Origin: Paractinoplanes ferrugineus
GTDB taxonomy: Bacteria; Actinomycetota; Actinomycetes; Mycobacteriales; Micromonosporaceae
NCBI RefSeq assembly: GCF_016862195.1
Contig: NZ_BOMM01000046.1
Coordinates: forward strand, 1-48,213
Direction of reading: 5' to 3'
DNA: 48,213 bases
The translations under genes and the position numbers were made by a program. The notes beneath the pieces were generated by a model, which was not told where the DNA came from, searched no databases, and saw nothing but the letters and a program-made list of their open reading frames with translations. Numbering within the stretch: position 1 is the first letter of the stretch; every line of letters starts with the position of its first letter. Shown piece by piece: positions 31,606 through 39,138 of the stretch.

Positions 31606-34401
31606 TCACATGTCCCCGGTCGGCAGCACGACGGTGAACGTGGTTCCGCCACCCGGGGCCGGACCCGCGCTTATCGCACCGGCGTGGGCCTCGACGATGG
31701 CCTTGGTGACGGCGAGGCCGAGCCCGGTGCCCTTGATGCCCGCCTGGGTGGCGTTGCTGGCCCGGAAGAACCGGCTGAACAGGTGGGCGTACTGCTCCAG
31801 GGGGATGCCGATGCCGGTGTCGCTGACCTCGATGGCGATGCCGGTGCCGAGCCGGTGCGCGCGCACCGTGACAGTGCCGCCCAGCGGGGTGTACTTGATC
31901 GCGTTCGAGACCAGGTTGTCGAGGGCCTGACGCAGCCGCTGACCGTCGGCCTGCAGGGTCAGCCCGTCCTCGATCCGGTCGACGACGGTCAGCTGCTTGG
32001 CGGCCGCGAGGGGGGCGTGGTTCTCGATCACGTCGCGGACGAGCCGGCTGCCCGGCAGCGGTTTCGGGTCGATGCTGATGTGGCCGGCCGCCAGCCGGGC
32101 CAGGTCGAGCAGATCGTCGACCAGGCTCTGCAGGTGCAGGGTGGTGCGCTCGACGACCTCGGCGTGCTTGCGGTCGGCCGGGTCGAGCCCCGGGTTGTCC
32201 AGCAGCATCTCGTTGTAGCCGCGGATCACCCCGACCGGGTTGCGCAGCTCGTGCACGACCATCGCGGAGAGCTCGTCCTTCATCCGGTTAAGTGTGCGCA
32301 GCTCCTCCACCTGCAGGCGTTCCTGCTCCAGGAGCTCGTCACGCTTGTCGGCCAGCTCACGCCGCTCGGTGACATCGGTGCTGAGGCCGTCGACGAAGAA
32401 CGCGCCGTCCTCCCAGCGGGCCATGGCCCGCGTCCAGATCCACCGGACCACCCCGTCGTAGCCGATGACGCGGCACTCCAGCTCGGCCTTGTCACCGTCG
32501 ACCAGGACGCGCTGGAACGTCGCCATCAGTTCGGCGTCGTCCGGATGGATGCGCTCGGTGATCGTCGGGGTGGCGCCGTCCGGGACCGGCCCGAACACGC
32601 CGGACGCGTTCGGGCTGCCGTAGACCACGGTCGGCACGGCGTCGTCGCCCACCTCGACCGTCCATACGTAGTCGTCGACCTGCTCGACGACACGGTTGAA
32701 GTTGCGCCGGGCGTTGGCCAGGGCGAGCGACATGTCCTCGGCCCAGCGGCGCTCGAGGAAGTGCCCGAGATGCGCACCGACGGCGTCGAACATGCCCGCG
32801 GTGTCGGAGTCGTAGGGCAGGTCCTTGTCGGTGTAGAAGGCGAGCACGCCGAGGGTACGCCGGCCGGAGCGCACCGGGACGCCGACGGCGACCCGGATGC
32901 CGACCTGCTGCAGGGCGTGCCGGCCCGGGGACACCATGTCCTCGGGCAGCACGCCGGTGTGCCACCACACCTCGTTGTTGCGGTTCCAGACGAGACCGGC
33001 GAGGCCCTCGCCGCGGACGAAGGAGAGCGGCTGCTCGTCGGTGAAGGCGGACAGATCACGGTCGCCGGTGGTGTGTGAGCTCAGCCGTACGATGCTCTTC
33101 CGGTCGTCGGTGACCTGCCAGTACTCGCCGACCATCCAGCCGAGTTCGTCGGTGATGGCCGCGACCGCCTCGATGCTGGCGTCCCGCGCGTTCGTCGCGT
33201 TGGACAGCACCTGGGCCACCGCGTGCCGGGCCCGGCGCAGCTCCTCGGCCCGGTACGACTCGGTGATGTCCCGGGTGACCGCGACGGCACCGAGCCGGCG
33301 GCCGTCGGGGGTCTCGATCGGGCGGGCGTTTATCACCAGCCGGCGCCACGCGTCGTCGCGCCAGAACATCAGTTGCTCGCCCTGAACGATCTCGCCGGCC
33401 TGGGCTCGGCCGAGCGGGGTGCGCGTCACCCGGGTGCGGCCGTCAAGACCGTAGACGCCGTAGTGCTCCGACCAGTCCTCCATCGGCAGGTCGGCGGCCG
33501 CGTCCTGGTGGAGCATCTCGCGCAGGCTGCGGTTGAAGTAGGTGAGCCGGCCCTGGCTGTCGCAGGCGGAGACGCCGGTGTCGAGGCTGTCGAGCAACGC
33601 CTGCAGGAACGCGCTGTCCGGCGCGAAGACGTAGTAAAGGACGTCACCGACCGCCTGCACCATCATCTCGGCCGGGAACTCCCGACCGGAGCTGCCGACG
33701 ACGGTCACCGACATCTGCTCGCCGACGACCGGCGGCGTGCTCCGGAGCCGGTTCGGCAGGATCAGCTCGGCGATCGGCCGGCCGATCGCGTCGGCGGCGG
33801 CGTAGCCGAACATCCGCACGGCGGCGGCGTTCCAGGTCAGCACGAGGCCGTACGGGTCGGTGGAGATGAACGCGTCGTGCGTGCCCCGCAGCACCGCCTC
33901 GGTCTTCTGCCGGGCTTCGGACTCGCGGGCGCAGGCGAGCCGCAACGCGACCTCGCCCGCGGCCGCCTCGGCGAGGTCACCGAGGGTGGCGAGCTCGTCG
34001 GTCGTCCAGTCGCGCTCGCGGGAGTCGATCACGCAGAACGAGCCGAGCACGTTTCCGTCCGGCGCGCGCAGCGGGAAGCCGGCGTAGGCGACCGCCTGGG
34101 GGTCGGCGACGTCCCGCAGCCGCCGGTCGAGGCGCGCGTCGGCGACGATCAGCGGTGCGTCGTCCTGCACCACGTACTTGCAGTACGAGTGCGTGAGGGG
34201 CGCGTCCCGGTCGTCGTCCGACATGCCGTGCACGCTGACCAGACGCTGGCGGTCGGCGTCGATCAGCGACACCATCGCGGCCGGCGTGCCCAGCAGGCGC
34301 GAGGCGAGCGAAGTCAGTCGGTCCAGGGACGCGACCCGGTCGGCGTCAAGCAGACCGGTGGCGTGCAGCGTCTGAAGGCGAGTGGCCACTCTCTGGGACA
34401 T
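31606..34401 (-). CDS. multi-sensor histidine kinase (GAF-PAS-PAS-GAF-PAS-HisKA-HATPase)
   Basis: A 931-residue soluble sensor kinase without membrane segments. Domains by eye: GAF (20-155, LIDADRQRLVSVHG), PAS (165-260), PAS (262-385), GAF (390-550), PAS (565-680), HisKA (705-770) with phospho-acceptor His 717 in MVVHELRNPVGVIRG, and HATPase (815-931) with DTGIGIP and GTGLGL boxes. No response regulator is adjacent. ATG 34401 starts four bases after the Nudix regulator's stop, so the two are translationally linked. Signals are cytoplasmic; redox or nucleotide status is possible given the neighbour. Confidence 0.92.
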   Translation of the reverse strand: MSQRVATRLQTLHATGLLDADRVASLDRLTSLASRLLGTPAAMVSLIDADRQRLVSVHGMSDDDRDAPLTHSYCKYVVQDDAPLIVADARLDRRLRDVADPQAVAYAGFPLRAPDGNVLGSFCVIDSRERDWTTDELATLGDLAEAAAGEVALRLACARESEARQKTEAVLRGTHDAFISTDPYGLVLTWNAAAVRMFGYAAADAIGRPIAELILPNRLRSTPPVVGEQMSVTVVGSSGREFPAEMMVQAVGDVLYYVFAPDSAFLQALLDSLDTGVSACDSQGRLTYFNRSLREMLHQDAAADLPMEDWSEHYGVYGLDGRTRVTRTPLGRAQAGEIVQGEQLMFWRDDAWRRLVINARPIETPDGRRLGAVAVTRDITESYRAEELRRARHAVAQVLSNATNARDASIEAVAAITDELGWMVGEYWQVTDDRKSIVRLSSHTTGDRDLSAFTDEQPLSFVRGEGLAGLVWNRNNEVWWHTGVLPEDMVSPGRHALQQVGIRVAVGVPVRSGRRTLGVLAFYTDKDLPYDSDTAGMFDAVGAHLGHFLERRWAEDMSLALANARRNFNRVVEQVDDYVWTVEVGDDAVPTVVYGSPNASGVFGPVPDGATPTITERIHPDDAELMATFQRVLVDGDKAELECRVIGYDGVVRWIWTRAMARWEDGAFFVDGLSTDVTERRELADKRDELLEQERLQVEELRTLNRMKDELSAMVVHELRNPVGVIRGYNEMLLDNPGLDPADRKHAEVVERTTLHLQSLVDDLLDLARLAAGHISIDPKPLPGSRLVRDVIENHAPLAAAKQLTVVDRIEDGLTLQADGQRLRQALDNLVSNAIKYTPLGGTVTVRAHRLGTGIAIEVSDTGIGIPLEQYAHLFSRFFRASNATQAGIKGTGLGLAVTKAIVEAHAGAISAGPAPGGGTTFTVVLPTGDM

Positions 34402-34405
34402 GGCC

Positions 34406-35110
34406 TCAGCAATCGGTCGCCGATCGCCCGCCTTGAGCGGAACCGAGACCGGGGCGCAACAAAGCCGGGTGCAATAAGGTCGCCGACCCACGCCGGAACA
34501 GTTGCGCGGGCCGGCCGCGGTCGCGGATGACGCTTTCGCCGGTCGTCTCGACGAATCCGGCGGCGCCGGTGACCTTCCGGTGGAAGTTGCGGGGGTCGAG
34601 CCTCGTGCGCCACACCGTCTCGTAGACCGCGCGCAGCTCGGCGATGGTGAACGACGGCGGGCAGAATGCGGTGGCCAGCGGGGTGTACTCGAGTTTCGAG
34701 CGCGCCCGCTCCACCCCGTCGGCCAGGATCCGGTCGTGGTCGAAGGCCAGGCCGGTGAACGGCACCGGCCGCCAGGAGGCGTCGGCGGCGTCGGTGCCGG
34801 CCACCGGGGCGGGCAGGTCCGGCAGCAGCGCCAGGTAGGCCACGGTGATCACCCGGCCCCGTGGATCCCGCTCCGGCGAGCCGTAGGTGCCGAGCTGTTC
34901 GAGGTGCGCCGGCCGGACGCCGGTCTCCTCGCTCAGCTCGCGGGCGGCCGCGTCGCCGAGGTCCTCGCCCGGCAGCACGAAGCCGCCGGGCAGCGCCCAG
35001 GCCCCCTCGAACGGCGGGATGCCGCGCCGGATGAGCAGCACTTGCAGCTTGCCTTCCCGGATGGTCAGCAGGACGAGATCGACCGTGACCGAGACCACGC
35101 TTAGCGTCAT
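34406..35110 (-). CDS. NrtR-like Nudix hydrolase/winged-helix regulator
   Basis: A 234-residue protein with a Nudix domain (residues about 5-150) and a C-terminal winged-helix like NrtR, the ADP-ribose-sensing repressor of NAD genes. The Nudix box is intact (G-x5-E-x7-RELSEETGV in GGFVLPGEDLGDAAARELSEETGV, given here by its key residues), so catalysis on ADP-ribose-like substrates is possible. The winged-helix part reads LDPRNFHRKV, then GRPAQLFR. ATG 35110 lies inside one of two operator-like palindromes, pointing to autoregulation. Confidence 0.85.
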   Translation of the reverse strand: MTLSVVSVTVDLVLLTIREGKLQVLLIRRGIPPFEGAWALPGGFVLPGEDLGDAAARELSEETGVRPAHLEQLGTYGSPERDPRGRVITVAYLALLPDLPAPVAGTDAADASWRPVPFTGLAFDHDRILADGVERARSKLEYTPLATAFCPPSFTIAELRAVYETVWRTRLDPRNFHRKVTGAAGFVETTGESVIRDRGRPAQLFRRGSATLLHPALLRPGLGSAQGGRSATDC

Positions 35111-35151
35111 GTTGACGATAATAGACGACACGCTTTATCGTCATGTTGACG
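35105..35151. promoter_or_regulatory. paired operator-like sites CGTCATGTTGACG
   Basis: The same 13-mer CGTCATGTTGACG (palindromic arms CGTCA/TGACG) occurs at 35105-35117 and 35139-35151. Between them, GACGATAA (35114-35121) and TTATCGTC (35135-35142) form another inverted repeat. The pair spans the start of the Nudix gene and the leader of the SPFH gene, so one regulator could control both directions. Confidence 0.7.
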
Positions 35152-35183
35152 ACAACGCGATGAGACATCGGAAGGCGGCCACC

Positions 35184-36206
35184 ATGGCTGACGTGACCCG
35201 GCGGTTCAACATGCGGCACCTGCGCGCGGCCCCCACCAGCTGGGTCAGCCTCAGCCGGGGTGGGCGCACGCGGCGGCAGGGCACCGGACTCTCGTTCTGG
35301 TACCGGCCGCTGACCGCGGTGCTGTCCGAGGTGCCGGTCGACGACCGGGAACTGCCGCTGCTGTTCCACGCCCGCACCCTCGACTTCGCCGACGTGACCG
35401 TGCAGGCCACGGTGACCTACCGGATCAACGATCCGGTCGCGGCGGCGACCCGCCTCGACTTCTCCATCGACCCCTACCGGGGACGCCGGCCCGGACAGCC
35501 GCTCGACCAGGTCGCCACGCTGCTGGCCGAGCTGGCCCAGCAGCCGGCTCTCGACCTGCTCGCCCGGGTTCCCCTCGCCGAGGCGCTGACCAGCGGCATC
35601 GCGGCGCTGCGGGAAGCGGTGGCGGGCACGCTCGCCGACGACCCGCGGCTGACCGAGACCGGGGTGACGGTGGTCAGCGCCCGGGTCATCGCGATCCGGC
35701 CCGAGCCCGACCTGGAGCGCGCGCTGCAGACCCCCACCCGCGAGCAGGTGCAGCGGGAGGCCGACCGGGCCACGTACGCCCGCCGCGCCGACGCCGTGCA
35801 ACAGGAGCGCTCGATCGCCGAGAACGAGCTGCAGAGCAAGATCGAGCTGGCCCGCCGTGAGCAGCAGCTGGTCGAGCAGCGCGGCGCCAACACCCGGCGT
35901 GGCGCCGAGCTGGACGCCGAGTCGCAGCTGGTCGCGGTCCGGGGCGAGGCGGAGCGGGCCCGGACCACCGCGGCGGCCCAGGCCGACGCGACCCGGGCGC
36001 ACGACGAGGCCCGCGCCGCCGGTGCACGTGTCGTCGGCCTGGCCGAGGCCGAGGCGGAGGCCGCGCGCCTGGCCGCCTACCAGGATGTGCCGCCGGCCGT
36101 GCTGCAGGCCCTGGCGGTCAAGGAGCTCGCCGGTCACCTGCCTCCGATCGGCGCCGTGACCGTCACGCCCGACCTGCTCAGCAAGCTTCTCGGGCAGCTC
36201 GGATGA
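35184..36206 (+). CDS. SPFH/band-7 domain protein, soluble
   Basis: A 340-residue slipin/stomatin-like protein. Residues about 20-185 make the SPFH domain (FHARTLDFADVTVQATVTYRINDP; ETGVTVVSARVIAIRPEPDLERAL). Residues about 190-300 are a long Ala/Glu/Arg coiled coil that should drive oligomers. Unlike most family members there is no N-terminal membrane segment. ATG 35184 has GAAGG eight bases upstream, so I prefer it to ATG 35160. The stop overlaps the NAD-kinase-like start (ATGA at 36203-36206), indicating a functional pair. Confidence 0.88.
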   Translation: MADVTRRFNMRHLRAAPTSWVSLSRGGRTRRQGTGLSFWYRPLTAVLSEVPVDDRELPLLFHARTLDFADVTVQATVTYRINDPVAAATRLDFSIDPYRGRRPGQPLDQVATLLAELAQQPALDLLARVPLAEALTSGIAALREAVAGTLADDPRLTETGVTVVSARVIAIRPEPDLERALQTPTREQVQREADRATYARRADAVQQERSIAENELQSKIELARREQQLVEQRGANTRRGAELDAESQLVAVRGEAERARTTAAAQADATRAHDEARAAGARVVGLAEAEAEAARLAAYQDVPPAVLQALAVKELAGHLPPIGAVTVTPDLLSKLLGQLG

Positions 36207-37096
36207 ACCCCGCCCGCAGCACCCTGGCGCCCCGGGTGGTGGTGGTGAGGCGGCGTAGCGAGCTCGACGAACTGCTCGCCCGGCACGGCACCCACGGCGC
36301 CGCCGCCTACTTCCTGCGGCAACGCGGACGCGACCTCGACGAGGTGTCGGCCCGGCACGAGGCGCTGCACCGGGCGGTGACGCAGGTGAGCGCGGCGATC
36401 CCGGCGGACTGGCGGCGGGGCGCGGTGGAGCGCGCCGATCTGCCGCGTTTCCTGTTCGCCCCGGAGGACATCGTGATCGCGGTGGGCCCGGACGGCCTCG
36501 TCGCGAACGTGGCGAAATATCTCGACGGGCAACCGGTCATCGGCGTCGACCCGGAGAAGGGCCGCAATCCCGGTGTTCTCGTGCGCCACCGGGCGGCCGA
36601 CGTCGCGGAACTGCTGCGCGATCCCGGGACGGCGCAGAGCCGCACGATGGTGACCGCGGAACTGGACGACGGCCAGGAACTGCACGGCCTGAACGAGATC
36701 TACGTCGGGCACCCGAGCCACCAGTCCGCCCGCTACGTCCTGACCACCCCGGACGGCCGGCGCGAGCGCCAGTCCTCGTCGGGCCTGATCGCCGGCACCG
36801 GCACGGGCGCGACGGGCTGGTGCGCCTCGATCGCCCGGGAACGGGCCACCGCCCCGCCGTTCCCGTCCGCGGCGGCCCCGCAGATCTGCTGGTTCGTCCG
36901 CGAGGCGTGGCCCTCCCCGGCCACCGGCGTGAACTGCGACGCCGGCCTGTTGAACGCCGGCGAGGAACTGGAGCTGGCAAGCGAATCGGAACGCCTGGTG
37001 GTCTTCGCCGACGGCCTGGAGTCCGACGCGATCGAGCTCTCCTGGGGCCAGCGCCTCCGGATCCGGGCCGCCGATCGGCGCCTCCGCCTGGTCTAG
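36203..37096 (+). CDS. degenerate NAD-kinase-like protein
   Basis: A 297-residue protein with the NAD-kinase fold outline. VIAVGPDGLVANVAKYL (92-107) sits where GGDGTxL should be, LNEIYVGHP (163-171) matches the NE substrate motif, and GLIAGTGTGATGWCASI (194-210) matches the conserved C-terminal GTG-T-ATGW loop. The GGDGT catalytic motif is changed to GPDGL; the Asp stays but one Gly and the Thr are lost. It may bind NAD(P) or a related nucleotide without normal kinase activity. Co-translated with the SPFH gene. Confidence 0.78.
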   Translation: MNPARSTLAPRVVVVRRRSELDELLARHGTHGAAAYFLRQRGRDLDEVSARHEALHRAVTQVSAAIPADWRRGAVERADLPRFLFAPEDIVIAVGPDGLVANVAKYLDGQPVIGVDPEKGRNPGVLVRHRAADVAELLRDPGTAQSRTMVTAELDDGQELHGLNEIYVGHPSHQSARYVLTTPDGRRERQSSSGLIAGTGTGATGWCASIARERATAPPFPSAAAPQICWFVREAWPSPATGVNCDAGLLNAGEELELASESERLVVFADGLESDAIELSWGQRLRIRAADRRLRLV

Positions 37097-37224
37097 TCCG
37101 GTCGCCGACAGCACCCTGTGCACGGCTGGCACGAAGCGGGGAGCAACGGTCCGGCCACCGTTCGTAACGTCATCGGCGGGGCGGCCCGGCATCGGTGGCC
37201 GCCATTGTCCAAACGGGGTTCACC

Positions 37225-37917
37225 ATGTCGCGCCGCATCGTCGCTCGCACCGCCACCGCCCTCGCCGCCCTGTCCGCCGGCGCCCTGTCCGCCACCGGCT
37301 GTTCCGGGCCGGCTCACCCCACCGCCGAGGCAATGCCGAGCTCGGCGCCGTGGAGCCCGACCGCGGCCCCCGCCCCGGGCAGCACCGCCCCGGGCAGCGC
37401 CGGCTCGGGCAGCACCGGCTCGGGCAGCGGCGGCTCCGGCAGCGGCGGCTCCGCGGTCAAGGCCGACCCCACGCTCGCCACCGCCAAGACCGGTCCGCGC
37501 TGGGCCGAGGTGGTGCGGGAGTGCCCCTACGACGATCAGCCGGTCGTCGTCCAGAAGGTGGTCCGGGGCGACGTCAACGCCGACGGTGTGCCGGACAGCC
37601 TGGTCGTGCGCAGTTGCAAGCCGTTCACGTCGTACTGGGCGTCGGTGGTGGAGATCTTCGACGGCACCTCGCACGTGTCCCGGCCGCGCCGCATCGGCAC
37701 CCTGCTCACCGACGCCGCCGAGGGGCCGTCCGTGCACGAGCTGAAGGTCGACCGGGGGATCGTCGACATCACCGCCTTCGGCGTCGACGCGAGCACCGAC
37801 AACTCCTGCCCGAACGTGGTCTTCCGCTACCGTTTCCGGCTGGCCGGCAAGACCTGGCAGACCCTGCGGCGCACCGGCGACGAACGGTTCGACGACTGCC
37901 CGCGGATCGGCTCATGA
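37225..37917 (+). CDS. lipoprotein with Ser/Gly linker and Ca-binding-like motif
   Basis: A 230-residue lipoprotein. Signal peptide with lipobox LSATGC near residue 32, then a low-complexity Pro/Ser/Gly linker (APGSAGSGSTGSGSGG). A C-terminal domain carries GDVNADGVPDSLV, an FG-GAP/EF-hand-like calcium loop (D-x-N-x-DG-x-x-D). Three or four cysteines may pair outside the cell. ATG 37225 has GGGG six bases upstream. Its 3' end overlaps the convergent YjbR-type gene by six bases. Function unknown. Confidence 0.78.
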   Translation: MSRRIVARTATALAALSAGALSATGCSGPAHPTAEAMPSSAPWSPTAAPAPGSTAPGSAGSGSTGSGSGGSGSGGSAVKADPTLATAKTGPRWAEVVRECPYDDQPVVVQKVVRGDVNADGVPDSLVVRSCKPFTSYWASVVEIFDGTSHVSRPRRIGTLLTDAAEGPSVHELKVDRGIVDITAFGVDASTDNSCPNVVFRYRFRLAGKTWQTLRRTGDERFDDCPRIGS

Positions 37918-38331
37918 CCGGGCGGCGAGCCAATCGGCACCGCGGCGTTTCGAGGCGCGCGACAACCACGCGTCCTGGATGATCTCGGCGAGCTCCTCCC
38001 GGGTGAGCTCGCCGATCCGCGCGGCCCGCAGCAGCACCGACGGATGGCCGTCGAAGTGCGGCGTGGTGAAGAACGGTGTCGACTCGTCGCGCACCAGCGC
38101 CTGCTTGTCGTCGTCGGACTCGACCCAGAACACGATCACGTCGGGATAGCGTTCGCCGGTCACGGGATCGACGGCGTCGGGGCGCGGCGTCCGGAAGAAC
38201 ACGAACGACTTGCGGCCGACCTGATAGACCGGGTTACCGCTGTTGCCGTCCTCGACCGTGACGTGCGGCATCGCCCGCGCGATCTCGTGCACGTCGTCGA
38301 TCCGGGCGGGCCGGTTGTCCTGAGGCACCAC
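37912..38331 (-). CDS. MmcQ/YjbR family protein
   Basis: A 139-residue protein of the MmcQ/YjbR family (CyaY-like DNA-binding fold). Motifs: ARIDDVHEIARAMPHVTVEDG at the start, VGRKSFVFFRTPRPDA, PFFTTPHFDGHPSVLLR and ELAEIIQDAWLSRASKRR at the end. The family is widespread and poorly understood. GTG 38331 is my choice as homologues begin about there; GTG 38328 and 38352 are alternatives. Divergent from the 3-hydroxybutyrate dehydrogenase gene. Confidence 0.83.
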   Translation of the reverse strand: MVPQDNRPARIDDVHEIARAMPHVTVEDGNSGNPVYQVGRKSFVFFRTPRPDAVDPVTGERYPDVIVFWVESDDDKQALVRDESTPFFTTPHFDGHPSVLLRAARIGELTREELAEIIQDAWLSRASKRRGADWLAARS

Positions 38332-38389
38332 CCGATTATGTGGGACGAGCACATGTGCGGGCGGCCGCGAACCCTCGTAAGTTCACGAC

Positions 38390-39127
38390 ATGACGACGGG
38401 ACATGTGGTCGACCTGGACCTGACCGGCAAGACGGCGCTGGTCACCGGGGGCGGCAGCGGCATCGGCCAGGCCTGCGCGCGACGTCTGGCCGCGGCCGGG
38501 GCCGAGGTGGTGATCGTCGACCTCGATCCGGGCGAGCACACGATAGTCGCCGACCTGAGCGACCTCGCCTCCATCGACGGCCTGCCGGCTACGGTCGACG
38601 TCCTGGTCAACAACGCCGGCCTACAGGTCGTGTCGCCGATCGCCACCTTCCCCGACGATCGGTTCGCGCTGATCCAGCGGGTCATGGTCGAAGCACCCTA
38701 CCGGCTGATAAAGCACGTCCTGCCGCACATGACGGACCGCGGCTGGGGCCGGATCGTCAACATCTCGTCGGTGCACGGCCTGATCGCCTCGCCGTTCAAA
38801 TCGGCCTATGTCACGGCCAAGCACGGGCTCGAAGGGCTCTCCAAGGTCACCGCCCTCGAGGGCGCACCGCACGGAGTCACCTCCAACTGCATCTGCCCGG
38901 CGTTCGTGCGCACCCCGCTCGTCGACCGGCAGATCGCCGACCAGGCCCAGCTCCACGGCATCCCGGAGGCCGAGGTGGTGGAGAAGATCCTGCTGGCGCG
39001 GGCCGCCGTCAAACGCCTCATCGAACCGGCCGAGGTCGCCGAGCTGATGGCCTACCTATGCACCCCACCCGCCTCGCTGATCACCGGTTCCTCGATCACG
39101 ATCGACGGCGGCTGGACGGCGCACTAG
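38390..39127 (+). CDS. 3-hydroxybutyrate dehydrogenase (SDR)
   Basis: A 245-residue NAD-dependent SDR. TGGGSGIG binds cofactor, LVNNAGLQ and the catalytic YVTAK in FKSAYVTAKHGLEGLSK are present. The segment SSVHGLIASPFKSAY, and the C-terminal run TSNCICPAFVRTPLVDRQI and YLCTPPASLITGSS, are typical of 3-hydroxybutyrate dehydrogenases. It would interconvert 3-hydroxybutyrate and acetoacetate, linking polyhydroxybutyrate or ketone-body use to acetyl-CoA. No strong ribosome site precedes ATG 38390; it may be near-leaderless. It heads a row of three same-strand genes. Confidence 0.88.
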   Translation: MTTGHVVDLDLTGKTALVTGGGSGIGQACARRLAAAGAEVVIVDLDPGEHTIVADLSDLASIDGLPATVDVLVNNAGLQVVSPIATFPDDRFALIQRVMVEAPYRLIKHVLPHMTDRGWGRIVNISSVHGLIASPFKSAYVTAKHGLEGLSKVTALEGAPHGVTSNCICPAFVRTPLVDRQIADQAQLHGIPEAEVVEKILLARAAVKRLIEPAEVAELMAYLCTPPASLITGSSITIDGGWTAH

Positions 39128-39138
39128 CTTTGACGATC

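Noticed and set aside
38044..39138. Upstream extension of the GAF-PucR regulator in the same frame
   Set aside because: It is the out-of-frame shadow of the YjbR-type and dehydrogenase genes.
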